A stretch of 64,000 nt of DNA from Oxalobacter sp. GTDB lineage: Bacteria > Pseudomonadota > Gammaproteobacteria > Burkholderiales > Burkholderiaceae_D. Positions within the stretch are counted from its first letter, which is position 1, and each line of letters opens with the position of its first letter. The position numbers were made by a program, and so were the translations under genes. The notes below the pieces were generated by a model that was given only the letters and a program-made list of their open reading frames with translations, searched no databases and was not told where the DNA came from. The DNA lies in the NCBI GenBank assembly GCA_003605115.1, contig QZKY01000011.1:248001-312000 (forward strand), given 5' to 3'. Shown in pieces: positions 8,450-16,725 of this stretch.

Positions 8450-9532
8450 ATGACCCCCTCCATGCTCGCCAAACTCGACAATGTGGCGAACCGACTGACC
8501 GAAGTTAATGAACTGCTGATGCAGGAAGGCGTCGCGTCGAACCGCGACAATTATTTGAAGCTCACGCGCGAACACGCGGAACTCTCGCCGCTGGTTGCGC
8601 TGTTCAACGACTATCGCCAAGCAGAAAATGATTTGAAGGCCGCGCAAGAGATGCAGGCCGATCCGGAGATGAAGGAATTTGCGCAGGAAGAAATTGAATC
8701 CGCCAAGGCGCGCATGGATAGTCTTGGCGGCGAGTTGCAAAAAATGCTCTTGCCCAAAGACCCGAACGACGACAAAAACATCTTTCTGGAAATTCGCGCA
8801 GGCACCGGCGGTGACGAGTCCGCGCTTTTTGCCGGCGATTTGCTGCGCATGTACACGCGTTACGCTGAGCGCAATCGCTGGCAGGTGGAAGTCATCTCGG
8901 AATCCGCCTCGGATCTCGGTGGCTACAAGGAAGTGATTGTGCGGATCGTGGGACATGGCGCCTATTCGAAACTCAAGTATGAATCGGGCGGGCATCGCGT
9001 ACAGCGCGTACCGGCAACCGAGGCGCAAGGACGCATTCACACTTCGGCCTGCACCGTGGCGGTGATGCCGGAGGCGGACGAAGTGGATGAAGTCGATATC
9101 AATCCTGCGGACCTTCGCATCGATACCTATCGTGCTTCCGGCGCAGGCGGGCAGCACGTAAACAAGACGGATTCCGCCGTGCGCATTACGCACTTGCCGA
9201 CGGGGATAGTCGTTGAATGTCAGGACGACCGTAGCCAGCACAAGAACAAGGCGCGTGCCTTATCGGTGCTTGCTGCGCGCATCATGGATGCGAAGACGCG
9301 CGAGCAACAGGCGAAAGAAGCCGCGACGCGCAAGAGCCTGATAGGTTCGGGGGATCGCAGCGAACGCATCCGCACTTACAACTTTCCTCAGGGACGCATG
9401 ACCGATCACCGCATCAATCTGACGCTTTACAAGCTGGATTTCATCATGGATGGTGATCTGGATGATTTGACAAATGCGCTGGCAATTGAACGCCAGGCGG
9501 AACTGCTGGCCGAGTTGGCGGATAGCAACTGA
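8450..9532 (+). CDS. prfA: Peptide chain release factor 1
   Basis: 360 residues, the usual RF1 length. The catalytic GGQ loop is [16 protein letters not shown] and the stop-codon recognition motif of RF1 appears as [13 protein letters not shown] (PAT in place of PxT, the RF1 class that reads UAA and UAG). The GGQ glutamine is the target of PrmC, whose gene lies two genes downstream. In many Burkholderiales prfA follows hemA; here the upstream gene is an unrelated regulator. The TATAAT at 8390 likely drives it. Confidence 0.97.
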   Translation: MTPSMLAKLDNVANRLTEVNELLMQEGVASNRDNYLKLTREHAELSPLVALFNDYRQAENDLKAAQEMQADPEMKEFAQEEIESAKARMDSLGGELQKMLLPKDPNDDKNIFLEIRAGTGGDESALFAGDLLRMYTRYAERNRWQVEVISESASDLGGYKEVIVRIVGHGAYSKLKYESGGHRVQRVPATEAQGRIHTSACTVAVMPEADEVDEVDINPADLRIDTYRASGAGGQHVNKTDSAVRITHLPTGIVVECQDDRSQHKNKARALSVLAARIMDAKTREQQAKEAATRKSLIGSGDRSERIRTYNFPQGRMTDHRINLTLYKLDFIMDGDLDDLTNALAIERQAELLAELADSN

Positions 9533-9665
9533 CGGGAACTGTTGGATTTTGGAGAGATTGTCAAAAAAACTCTGCGTCCGGGCAAGTTTTGCGGTTTTTT
9601 TTGAATAGACTATCTCATGCGTTCCGGGGTGAATTGACGGACGTTATCCCGCCTAAGGTTATGTC

Positions 9666-10130
9666 ATGAAAAAAAATCTGCTTTACCTCATTGCGCTTGC
9701 GGGCATGGCCGTGCTGGGCTATGCGATGCATCTGCAATATTTCAACGGCATCAAGACATGCCAGTTGTGCGTGGTGCAGCGTTACGCACTCACGCTGCTC
9801 GTGGTGACCAGCATCGTTTGTGCGTTCTTCAATGCCCCCCGCACCGGCGCAGTTTCCGCTTTGTTCCTCTCGCTGTGCGGCGCAGGCACCGCTGGCTGGC
9901 AAGTGTGGCATATCAGCAAGCGAAGCGTGGCATGCGCTTTCAACTCTCTGGATGGCATTCTCAATCATCTGATCACGGCAAAAGTTTTCCCCGCCATGTT
10001 CCATGTAGATGTGGCTTGCGTGAATGAGCGGTTTCGCATTTTGATGTTTTCCATTCCGGAATGGTCGCTTCTCATTTTCGGCGCCATTAGCGCACTGTGT
10101 CTCATGATCCTGTTTGTTCGCGTGCGATGA
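9666..10130 (+). CDS. dsbB: Disulfide bond formation protein DsbB
   Basis: 154 residues with four membrane helices. DsbB reoxidises periplasmic DsbA and passes electrons to quinone. The first periplasmic loop carries the CQLC pair (about residues 36-39) followed by VVQRYAL, as in the family; the second loop has two more Cys (VACAFNSL near residue 86 and HVDVACVNER near 120). The start has AAGG close upstream. Its stop overlaps the prmC start (ATGA at 10127-10130), so the two are translationally coupled. dsbA is not in the window. Confidence 0.92.
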   Translation: MKKNLLYLIALAGMAVLGYAMHLQYFNGIKTCQLCVVQRYALTLLVVTSIVCAFFNAPRTGAVSALFLSLCGAGTAGWQVWHISKRSVACAFNSLDGILNHLITAKVFPAMFHVDVACVNERFRILMFSIPEWSLLIFGAISALCLMILFVRVR

Positions 10131-10987
10131 TGGTTTTGCCGGAGGAGCTCTCTGGCGTGACCTTGCACGAGCTGCAAAAACGCACGGCGCTCGAATCACT
10201 CGAGCGCCGTATTCTGTTGTGCCACGCACTTCAGTTGACGCGCGCGCAACTGATTGCACAATCCGAACGTGTCGTTACGGCAGAGGAAGCGCAAGGGCTT
10301 GCCGATTTATTCAACCGGCGGCTTGCCGGTGAACCTATTGCCTACCTTACTGGTACGCGAGAATTTTACGGTTTGGCATTTCATGTGACGCCGGATGTGT
10401 TGATTCCGAGGCCGGAAACGGAATTGCTCGTAGACCTGGCAATAGCGCGCTTGCCGCAAGGGGGGCGTGTGCTCGACATGGGAACGGGATCCGGTGCGAT
10501 TGCCATTGCGATTGCGCATGCGCGACCCGATGTCAGCGTGGTGGCAAGCGATGTCAGCCTGGCCGCGCTGCGGGTTGCGCAAGACAATGCGGATCGGATC
10601 CTGTCAGGTCGACAAAACGCCATTCGTTTCTTGCCAAGCGACTGGTATGCAGGCTTTGGCGAAGAGGATCGTTTTGACGTGATCGTTTCCAATCCGCCGT
10701 ATATCGCAGCGAATGATCCGCACCTGACGCAAGGAGATTTGCGCTTTGAACCGGCCAATGCGCTAACCGATCATGGCGATGGCTTGTCTGCGTATCGTGC
10801 GCTTGCCGCAGGAGCGAGAGATTATCTCGAATCGGGCGGGTGGCTCCTAGTGGAGCATGGTTTTGAGCAGGCAATGCCGATCCAAGAGTTGCTACTTAGC
10901 AATCGTTTTGAGGCGGTTCAAACCTGGAAGGATCTGGCCGGTTTAGCGCGTGTGACAGGGGGTCATTCCGCTGCTGAAGGGCATTAA
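10127..10987 (+). CDS. prmC: Release factor glutamine methyltransferase
   Basis: 286 residues. PrmC (HemK) methylates the glutamine of the GGQ motif in release factors. The N-terminal helical domain (GVTLHELQKRTALES) is followed by the Rossmann methyltransferase core: LDMGTGSGAIAIAIA is the SAM site and SNPPYIA is the NPPY motif that binds the glutamine. GTREFYGLAFHVTPDVLIPRPETE is the family signature region. ATG 10127 overlaps the dsbB stop; the frame is open ten codons further upstream inside dsbB, but the ATGA overlap is the better start. Confidence 0.95.
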   Translation: MMVLPEELSGVTLHELQKRTALESLERRILLCHALQLTRAQLIAQSERVVTAEEAQGLADLFNRRLAGEPIAYLTGTREFYGLAFHVTPDVLIPRPETELLVDLAIARLPQGGRVLDMGTGSGAIAIAIAHARPDVSVVASDVSLAALRVAQDNADRILSGRQNAIRFLPSDWYAGFGEEDRFDVIVSNPPYIAANDPHLTQGDLRFEPANALTDHGDGLSAYRALAAGARDYLESGGWLLVEHGFEQAMPIQELLLSNRFEAVQTWKDLAGLARVTGGHSAAEGH

Positions 10988-11022
10988 ATGTGTCGTTCTT
11001 TTGCATTGGCTGACATGACGAG

Positions 11023-11051
11023 TTGATTACTGAAGTGCAAAACGCTAATCT
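11023..11051 (+). promoter_or_regulatory. Probable sigma-70 promoter of the barnase/barstar pair
   Basis: TTGATT (11023-11028), 17-bp spacer, TAATCT (11046-11051). It lies 62 bases before the RNase start and downstream of prmC. Confidence 0.5.
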
Positions 11052-11112
11052 AACGCTTTGGCAAGTCGCCACTTTTTGTAGAAATAGCAACTTCCTTTTT
11101 TCATCACTCAAA

Positions 11113-11478
11113 ATGACAAGACGTTTGTTGAAAAAATGGCAGTTCCTGGCACTGGGTTTACTGTTTGCTGCGGGAGTACATGCCAAGGGGCTAGTAGGGG
11201 ATGTCGCCGTCTTCCGCTTGCCACCAGAGGCGCGGCAAACCTTGGTGCTGATTAAACAGGGCGGCCCATTTCCCTATGAGAAGGATGGGAAGACTTTTGG
11301 AAATTACGAAGGCAGTTTGCCCAAGCAAAAACGCGGCTATTACCGCGAGTACACGGTGAAAACGCCTGGAGTACGCAATCGCGGCGCGCGTCGTATCGTG
11401 GCAGGCGGCAAATCGCCAGCAGCGCAATACTATTACACAGCGGATCATTATGCGACATTCCGTCGCATCAGAGAATGA
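11113..11478 (+). CDS. Secreted barnase-family guanyl-specific ribonuclease
   Basis: 121 residues from ATG 11113, chosen because it gives a clean signal peptide (MTRRLLKKWQFLALGLLF, cleavage after VHA) and lies after the promoter. The mature part has the microbial RNase fold (ribonuclease N1/T1/barnase family): FPYEKDGKTFGNYEGSLP, then YREYTVKTPG with the general-base Glu, ARRIVAGG with the catalytic Arg, and TADHYATFRRI with the catalytic His. It should cleave single-stranded RNA after G, in the periplasm or outside the cell. Its last codons overlap the barstar start by ATGA. Confidence 0.88.
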   Translation: MTRRLLKKWQFLALGLLFAAGVHAKGLVGDVAVFRLPPEARQTLVLIKQGGPFPYEKDGKTFGNYEGSLPKQKRGYYREYTVKTPGVRNRGARRIVAGGKSPAAQYYYTADHYATFRRIRE

Positions 11479-11912
11479 CTGAGGACATGTTGAGGACTGA
11501 ACCACAGGCAGAAGTGAATTTGCTTGCGAATGTGCCATCCAATCTGGTGCAGTCCATTCGCGCATTTCGTGTTTCCGATTTGCAAGCGGAAGCCGCGCGG
11601 ATGGAGCAGCATTTTCTGTACGCGCATTGCGCGGAGGCGACGACGAAGCAGCAAGTCTTGATGACGATTGCGCAGTCGTTTCACTTCCCCAAACATTTTG
11701 GCAAAAATTATGATGCTTTGTCGGATTGCCTGACGGACTTGCCGCACAAGGCGGGAGCGCAACCTGGTTTTGTGGTTGTGCTGGAGCAAATACCGGAGAC
11801 GACGAAATTCGATAAGGAAGCACGCGAAAAGCTGCTGGATGTTTTCCGTGATGCAGCAGACTTCTGGGCTGACAAAAAAGTCGCGTTTCGGGTGTTTTAC
11901 TCCTTCACCTAA
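11475..11912 (+). CDS. Barstar-family RNase inhibitor
   Basis: 145 residues; barstar itself has 89, and the extra is a N-terminal tail of about 45 residues. The barstar core shows FGKNYDALSDCLTDL, holding the two Asp residues that fill the barnase active site (Asp35 and Asp39 of barstar), and VFRDAADFW at the place of the third acidic contact (Asp in place of Glu76). It should bind and block the neighbouring RNase in the cytoplasm before export. Start and stop overlap (ATGA 11475-11478) ensure coupled synthesis. A terminator follows. Confidence 0.88.
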   Translation: MTEDMLRTEPQAEVNLLANVPSNLVQSIRAFRVSDLQAEAARMEQHFLYAHCAEATTKQQVLMTIAQSFHFPKHFGKNYDALSDCLTDLPHKAGAQPGFVVVLEQIPETTKFDKEAREKLLDVFRDAADFWADKKVAFRVFYSFT

Positions 11913-11939
11913 GACGGCCAGCTTGGTTTTGCAGGCCAG

Positions 11940-11962
11940 GCCGACCAGTTGGTCGGCTTTTT
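11940..11962 (+). terminator. Intrinsic terminator after the barstar gene
   Basis: GCCGACCA (11940-11947) pairs with TGGTCGGC (11950-11957) across a two-base loop, followed by TTTTT and an AT-rich tail. Confidence 0.85.
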
Positions 11963-12007
11963 AATTTTTGGTGTCTTTATTTTACGTACCCTTATTTGAA
12001 TGCAGCA

Positions 12008-12613
12008 ATGAAAAATATCGTTATCCTGATTTCAGGGCGTGGCAGCAACATGGAGGCTATTGTGCGCACCGCGCAAAAAGAAAAATGGCCTGCGCGCATT
12101 GCTGCCGTCATCAGCAACCGCGCTGATGCAGCCGGATTGGCGTTTGCCGCTTCTCATGGCATTGCGACATCAGTGGTGGAGAGCAAAAGTTTTTCTTCGC
12201 GTGAAGCCTTCGATGCCACGTTACAAAAAGAAATCGACCGTTATGCGCCGGATCTGGTCGTGCTCGCCGGCTTTATGCGTATACTGACCGAAGCTTTCGT
12301 CAATCATTACGCAGGACGCATGATGAACATTCATCCGTCACTCCTGCCGAGTTTCAAGGGCTTGCACACACACCAGCAGGCATTGAAGATGGGGGTGAAG
12401 GTGCATGGCGCAACCGTGCACTTCGTAGATGTGGAACTTGATCACGGTCCTGTTGTTGCACAGGCAGCAGTGCCGGTGTTGCCAGACGATACCGAAAACA
12501 CGCTGGGTGCGCGTGTGCTTGAACAAGAGCATATTATTTATCCGCGAGCGATTCGCTGGTTCATTGAAGGAAAAGTCAGGCTTGAGGGCGGCATCGCTCT
12601 CGTGCAAGATTGA
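12008..12613 (+). CDS. purN: Phosphoribosylglycinamide formyltransferase
   Basis: 201 residues. PurN transfers a formyl group from 10-formyl-THF to GAR in purine synthesis. Motifs: ISGRGSNMEAIV (phosphate loop), NIHPSLLPSFKGLHTHQQAL (with the catalytic Asn and His of the family) and VDVELDHGPVVAQAAVPV (with the Asp). ATG 12008 matches the family start (MKNIVILISGRGS); a TTG four codons upstream is less likely. It is 27 bp from the methyltransferase gene and probably shares its transcript. purL is 4 kb downstream and folD, for the cofactor, is at 29 kb. Confidence 0.95.
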   Translation: MKNIVILISGRGSNMEAIVRTAQKEKWPARIAAVISNRADAAGLAFAASHGIATSVVESKSFSSREAFDATLQKEIDRYAPDLVVLAGFMRILTEAFVNHYAGRMMNIHPSLLPSFKGLHTHQQALKMGVKVHGATVHFVDVELDHGPVVAQAAVPVLPDDTENTLGARVLEQEHIIYPRAIRWFIEGKVRLEGGIALVQD

Positions 12614-12640
12614 TCCGTATTATTTTTAGCAAGGTTATTT

Positions 12641-13894
12641 GTGAGACTTCCCCCCTGGATTATTGTCAACACTGAAGAAGTGCTGCGCGAAGTGCTTCGC
12701 ATGTCTGGTCCCGCCGATGGCACCCTTTCGTACTATTTCCGCATGCATTCCAAACTCGGTTCACGCGAACGCGGTGTGATTGCCGAAGCGGTTTATGCTG
12801 TCTTGCGCAACAAGCGTTTTTATACCGATTTTTCCGGTCAAGGCAGCACCACCATGCGTCGCATGGCCTTGCTGGGCTTGGCAGAAACAGCTGGCGTGGA
12901 TGCACTCGGTGGACTCTCCACGGAAGAGTCTGAGTGGCTTGAGAGCATTTTGAAAATCGATCGTTCCTTGTTGCCGCCCTCCGTGCGCGCAGAGTTGCCG
13001 CAATGGCTTTTCGATAAACTCGTTGCGCAATATGGTGAAGCGGAAACCATGCAGCTTGCGGAAGCACTCAATCGACAAGCGCCACTCGACTTGCGTGTGA
13101 ACACGCTCAAGGCTACGCGCGACGAGGTGGTGGCCGCACTCAAAACTGCGCCGATTGCATGTGAACCGACGGCCTATGCGCCCCTTGGTTTGCGCATACT
13201 GAAAAAACCCGCGCTGCAAAACATGACACTTTTCAAGAGCGGTGCCATCGAGGTGCAGGATGAAGGCAGCCAGTTGCTGTCACTCATTGTGGGTGCCAAG
13301 CGCGGCGAAATGATAACGGACTTTTGTGCGGGTGCGGGCGGGAAGACGCTAGCATTGGGCGACATCATGCGCAACACCGGTCGTCTGTATGCATTCGACA
13401 TTTCTGATAAACGCCTGGCGAAGTTGAAACCGCGACTTGCGCGCAGCGGCTTGTCGAATATCCATCCAGTGCGCATTGCCAACGAAAACGACATCAAGGT
13501 CAAGCGACTGGCTGGCAAGATGGATCGCGTGTTAGTCGATGCGCCATGCAGCGGATTGGGAACCTTGCGCCGCAATCCCGACGTCAAGTGGCGACAGGAC
13601 GCGGAAGGCGTGATGGAATTGCAGGAAAAACAGAAAGCCATTCTGGCTTCTGCGGCACGCATGATCAAACCTGGCGGCCGGCTGGTGTATGCCACGTGCA
13701 GCTTGCTGAAAGAAGAGAATGAGGACGTCGTCGAACAGTTTATGGCAACGCACCCGGAGTTCGCTCTGGTACCCATGAAGGAAGTGCTCGCAGAGCAAAA
13801 AATTCCGCTCGAAATGGAAGATTACTTGAAGTTGTTCCCGCACATCCATCAGACTGACGGGTTTTTTGCTGCGGTGCTGACCAGGACAAAATGA
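12641..13894 (+). CDS. RsmB/NOP-family RNA m5C methyltransferase
   Basis: 417 residues from a GTG start with AAGG 7 bases before it. The N-terminal 150 residues are helical (RNA-binding, RsmB-like but with a weak NusB domain); the catalytic domain has the SAM site TDFCAGAGGKTLALG, the motif VDAPCSGLGTLRRNPDVKW with one catalytic Cys (motif IV) and YATCSLLKEENEDV with the second (motif VI). Such enzymes methylate cytosine C5 in rRNA or tRNA. The family call is firm; which RNA is modified (RsmB 16S m5C967 or another) is not. It converges on envZ with only 3 bp between stop codons. Confidence 0.9.
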   Translation: MRLPPWIIVNTEEVLREVLRMSGPADGTLSYYFRMHSKLGSRERGVIAEAVYAVLRNKRFYTDFSGQGSTTMRRMALLGLAETAGVDALGGLSTEESEWLESILKIDRSLLPPSVRAELPQWLFDKLVAQYGEAETMQLAEALNRQAPLDLRVNTLKATRDEVVAALKTAPIACEPTAYAPLGLRILKKPALQNMTLFKSGAIEVQDEGSQLLSLIVGAKRGEMITDFCAGAGGKTLALGDIMRNTGRLYAFDISDKRLAKLKPRLARSGLSNIHPVRIANENDIKVKRLAGKMDRVLVDAPCSGLGTLRRNPDVKWRQDAEGVMELQEKQKAILASAARMIKPGGRLVYATCSLLKEENEDVVEQFMATHPEFALVPMKEVLAEQKIPLEMEDYLKLFPHIHQTDGFFAAVLTRTK

Positions 13895-13897
13895 ATG

Positions 13898-15265
13898 TCA
13901 GGTTCTGCGTTGCGCAGGCAAGGTGATCTTGACGGTCAACCCGCCTGTTTTCCTGCTTCTGTCCCGATCCAGTAATTCTAGCGTGCCGCCATGTCGTTTG
14001 ATGATGCGATCCACAATGGCCAATCCAAGACCCGCGCCATTGGCCTGGCTGCGTGCGGTATCCAGACGCGTGAAGGGGCGCAGCAGATGCGCCTTTTCTT
14101 CATCAGGCACACCCACGCCGCGATCTGAAATTTCAATGATGGCCACGTTGTTTTGCAGGATGCAGCTTGCATCGATTTCGCACATTCCCGTTGTTGGGGT
14201 GCGTCCGTATCGGTGTGCATTTTCCAGCAGGTTGTTGATCACGCGACGTAAATCCGTTGCATTGCCCATCACGCTGACGCCTTCCTGAATGTTTGGCATG
14301 ACGCGCACATCCGGACGTCTTTCCGCTTCGCGGATGGCTTCGCGCAAAATGACGGTCACATCAACGGGAGTGGTGTAAGCCATCGGATCGGCGGGGCGCG
14401 CGTAGTCGAGGAATTGCCCGATGATCGCATCCATTTGCTGGATGTCAGAATGAATGCCATTCTTTTCCGCCTCTGACAGATTCGCCATTTCAATTTCCAG
14501 TTGCAAGCGCGTCAGTGGCGTGCGCAAGTCATGCGAAATGCCGGCCAGAATCACGGCGCGATCCGATTCGATGCGATTGAGATCTTCCACCATTTGGTTA
14601 AAGCTGCGATTGGCTTCCGCCACTTCGCTGGTGCCGCTTTCCGGCAACGGGTCCGGTTGTTGCCCCTTGGCGAGTCTGCGCGATGCCAGCGCCAGTTGTG
14701 TGAGTGGTTGGCTGACCAGTCCGGAAATAATGGCCGCCATCAGAAGCGATACGACCAACATGGCGATGAGCCAGCCCAGCAACTGCATGCCAGAGATGCG
14801 CTGCATGCGTTTTCTTTCCAGCACCAGCCAGTATTCGTCATCTTCTGCCAGTTTGAAACTGACCCAGAAACCGGGCGTGTCATTCACCATGCGGGCAAAC
14901 TTGGTGTTTGCCCCGAGTTTGCTGCGAACGATTTCATGCATGGTCTTGACGAGATCATCATCCGGTGGCGGCTCGATTTTATCTGTAGCTTCCAGCGGAT
15001 AGATGCGAAGCCCTTCATTGCTCATCAAATCGAAAAGCAATTCCTGACGCAGTTCCGGATCCGAGTGCGTTAGCGCAGCGCGGGTGATGGTGACAATGGA
15101 GATAACTTGCGCTGCATTTTGCTGGGCGATGGGCGCGCGTTCCACCATGCGCAAGCTGGCGAACCAGGCCGCCATGCTGACGGTTACCAGGAACCCCAGC
15201 ATGAAAAACGTGCGCCAGAAGAGGCCGCTTTTCAGCCAGGTAAGTTTTTTCGGAACGGTGTTCAT
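13898..15265 (-). CDS. envZ: EnvZ-type sensor histidine kinase
   Basis: 455 residues. Membrane helix about residues 16-33, a periplasmic sensor loop of about 120 residues, second helix about 165-187, HAMP (SQPLTQLALASRRLAKGQQP), then dimerisation domain with the phospho-accepting His in ISHDLRTPLTRLQLE and an ATP-binding domain with NNLLENAHRYG (N box), DRGVGVPDE and GAGLGLAIVDRI (G boxes). It is co-transcribed behind the ompR-like regulator (18-bp gap), the usual osmoregulation pair. The periplasmic input is not known in this group. It ends tail to tail with the methyltransferase gene. Confidence 0.9.
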   Translation of the reverse strand: MNTVPKKLTWLKSGLFWRTFFMLGFLVTVSMAAWFASLRMVERAPIAQQNAAQVISIVTITRAALTHSDPELRQELLFDLMSNEGLRIYPLEATDKIEPPPDDDLVKTMHEIVRSKLGANTKFARMVNDTPGFWVSFKLAEDDEYWLVLERKRMQRISGMQLLGWLIAMLVVSLLMAAIISGLVSQPLTQLALASRRLAKGQQPDPLPESGTSEVAEANRSFNQMVEDLNRIESDRAVILAGISHDLRTPLTRLQLEIEMANLSEAEKNGIHSDIQQMDAIIGQFLDYARPADPMAYTTPVDVTVILREAIREAERRPDVRVMPNIQEGVSVMGNATDLRRVINNLLENAHRYGRTPTTGMCEIDASCILQNNVAIIEISDRGVGVPDEEKAHLLRPFTRLDTARSQANGAGLGLAIVDRIIKRHGGTLELLDRDRSRKTGGLTVKITLPAQRRT

Positions 15266-15283
15266 CCGATGTCGGAACGCGTG

Positions 15284-16060
15284 TTACTGCTTTTGACCTT
15301 CTGGAATGAAAACATAACCCAGCCCCCACACTGTCTGAATGTAAAGCGGGTTGGTGGGATCTGGCTCGATCAGTTTTCGCAGACGAGAAATTTGCACGTC
15401 GAGGCTGCGGTCGAACACTTCGTATTCGCGACCGCGCGCGAGATTCATCAGCTTTTCACGGGATAGCGGCTGACGGGCATGGCGCGCAAACACTTTGAGC
15501 ACCGAAAATTCACCAGTGGTCAGGGAAATGGTGTCGCCGTTCTTTTTCAGGGTACGCGTTCCCAGATCAAGCGTGAAATCGCCGAAGGTGAAGGTTTCCG
15601 GGGTTTCCGATGGCGCGCCCGGAATTTCATCGGGACCGATGCGTCGCAACACGGCGTGAATGCGCGCGACCAATTCGCGCGGGTTGAAGGGCTTGGGCAG
15701 GTAATCGTCGGCGCCCATTTCCAGACCCAGAATTCGATCCAGATCCTCACCCTTGGCAGTGAGCATGATGATGGGGGTCTTGTCGCCACCACCACGCAAA
15801 CGACGGCAGATGGAAAGCCCGTCTTCGCCTGGCAGCATCAAATCCAGCACCAGCAAGTCGTAGCGTTCGCGTATCCACAGGCGGTTCATGGCCTGGGCAT
15901 TTTCAGCGACAAAGACAGAAAAGCCCTGTTCGCTGAGGTAACGGCGCAACAAATCGCGCAGGCGGACGTCGTCATCGACAACCAAAATCTTGCCTTGCGT
16001 TGGGGTGGGGCTTGCAGAAGTGCTATCGGGTGCTATATTTGGTTTGTTCATAAGAGGCAT
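15284..16060 (-). CDS. ompR: OmpR-family response regulator
   Basis: 258 residues. The receiver is intact: acidic pair in VVDDDVRLRDLLRRYL, phospho-acceptor Asp in DLLVLDLMLPGEDG and Lys in LPKPFNPREL. The C-terminal winged helix binds DNA (TTGEFSVLKVFARHARQPLS, VQISRLRKLIEPDP, VWGLGYVF). Together with the kinase downstream it forms an OmpR/EnvZ system controlling porins and envelope genes. MNKPN three codons in is an alternative start. A -10/-35 pair lies just upstream. Confidence 0.92.
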   Translation of the reverse strand: MPLMNKPNIAPDSTSASPTPTQGKILVVDDDVRLRDLLRRYLSEQGFSVFVAENAQAMNRLWIRERYDLLVLDLMLPGEDGLSICRRLRGGGDKTPIIMLTAKGEDLDRILGLEMGADDYLPKPFNPRELVARIHAVLRRIGPDEIPGAPSETPETFTFGDFTLDLGTRTLKKNGDTISLTTGEFSVLKVFARHARQPLSREKLMNLARGREYEVFDRSLDVQISRLRKLIEPDPTNPLYIQTVWGLGYVFIPEGQKQ

Positions 16061-16083
16061 GGTAGCGTCATAAACGCTGCAAT

Positions 16084-16111
16084 AGAATACGAAACCCGGT
16101 TGACATTACAA
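16084..16111 (-). promoter_or_regulatory. Probable ompR promoter
   Basis: On the minus strand: TTGTAA (16106-16111), 16-bp spacer, TATTCT (16084-16089). It lies about 24 bases before the ompR start codon. Confidence 0.5.
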
Positions 16112-16227
16112 TCCGTTACAAACTTTACCATATAGAGCATGTGGTGGAGCATGATGCGGATTACACTTCAAAAGGACAATTTGCACGGCTTGTTGCATCG
16201 CCTGATTTTATTTACCATTTTGTGCAC

Positions 16228-16638
16228 ATGACATTTTTGAAACGTATCCTGATTTGCTTACTGTTCCTTCTGGGGCTGGGGGAGGTGTTCGCACAAACGC
16301 CGCCGCCTGAAGCGCGGGGTGAGGAAAGGCAATGGGCGGATCGAACTGTGATCGCGCAGCAACGTGCGACGCAACAACGCATGACGAGGAATTACCAGAA
16401 CGTCCCGACAGCAGCGCCCCAACCGCGTCAGCGGCGCTTTCTGATGCCTGCCAATGACACGGTTTACAAGAGACATTCTCCGCACCAAGTCGCATCGACC
16501 AGCGAGGGCAGTAAAAGGGCGGTCAGGAGAGCGCGCATGACGTCGGATGAACGCCGCGCCCTGCGCAAGCAAATCAATGAAGCCAACCAGGGCATCTACC
16601 AAAGGAAACGCCACCGGGAACTGCATTCCCAGCCCTAG
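16228..16638 (+). CDS. Small secreted basic protein (Burkholderiales type)
   Basis: 136 residues from ATG 16228, chosen because it begins with a good signal peptide (MTFLKRILICLLFLLGLGEV, cleaved after FAQ). The mature part is rich in Arg, Gln and Pro with low complexity, and ends with MTSDERRALRKQINEANQGI, a motif I have seen at the C-terminus of small hypothetical proteins of Burkholderiales. No catalytic motif. It lies between ompR (divergent) and purL. Confidence 0.6.
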   Translation: MTFLKRILICLLFLLGLGEVFAQTPPPEARGEERQWADRTVIAQQRATQQRMTRNYQNVPTAAPQPRQRRFLMPANDTVYKRHSPHQVASTSEGSKRAVRRARMTSDERRALRKQINEANQGIYQRKRHRELHSQP

Positions 16639-16669
16639 CGTCATAGCGGCAGAAAGACCGGTCTTATCA

Positions 16670-16697
16670 TTGGTGAAACGGGTCAACACGGTATAAT
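16670..16697 (+). promoter_or_regulatory. Probable purL promoter
   Basis: TTGGTG (16670-16675), 16-bp spacer, perfect TATAAT (16692-16697). The upstream ATG of the long purL frame (16696) overlaps this -10 box, so transcription should begin after it; this decides for the later start at 16726. Confidence 0.6.
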
Positions 16698-16725
16698 GTC
16701 GTGCTCATCATTTCACGCGCATGCC

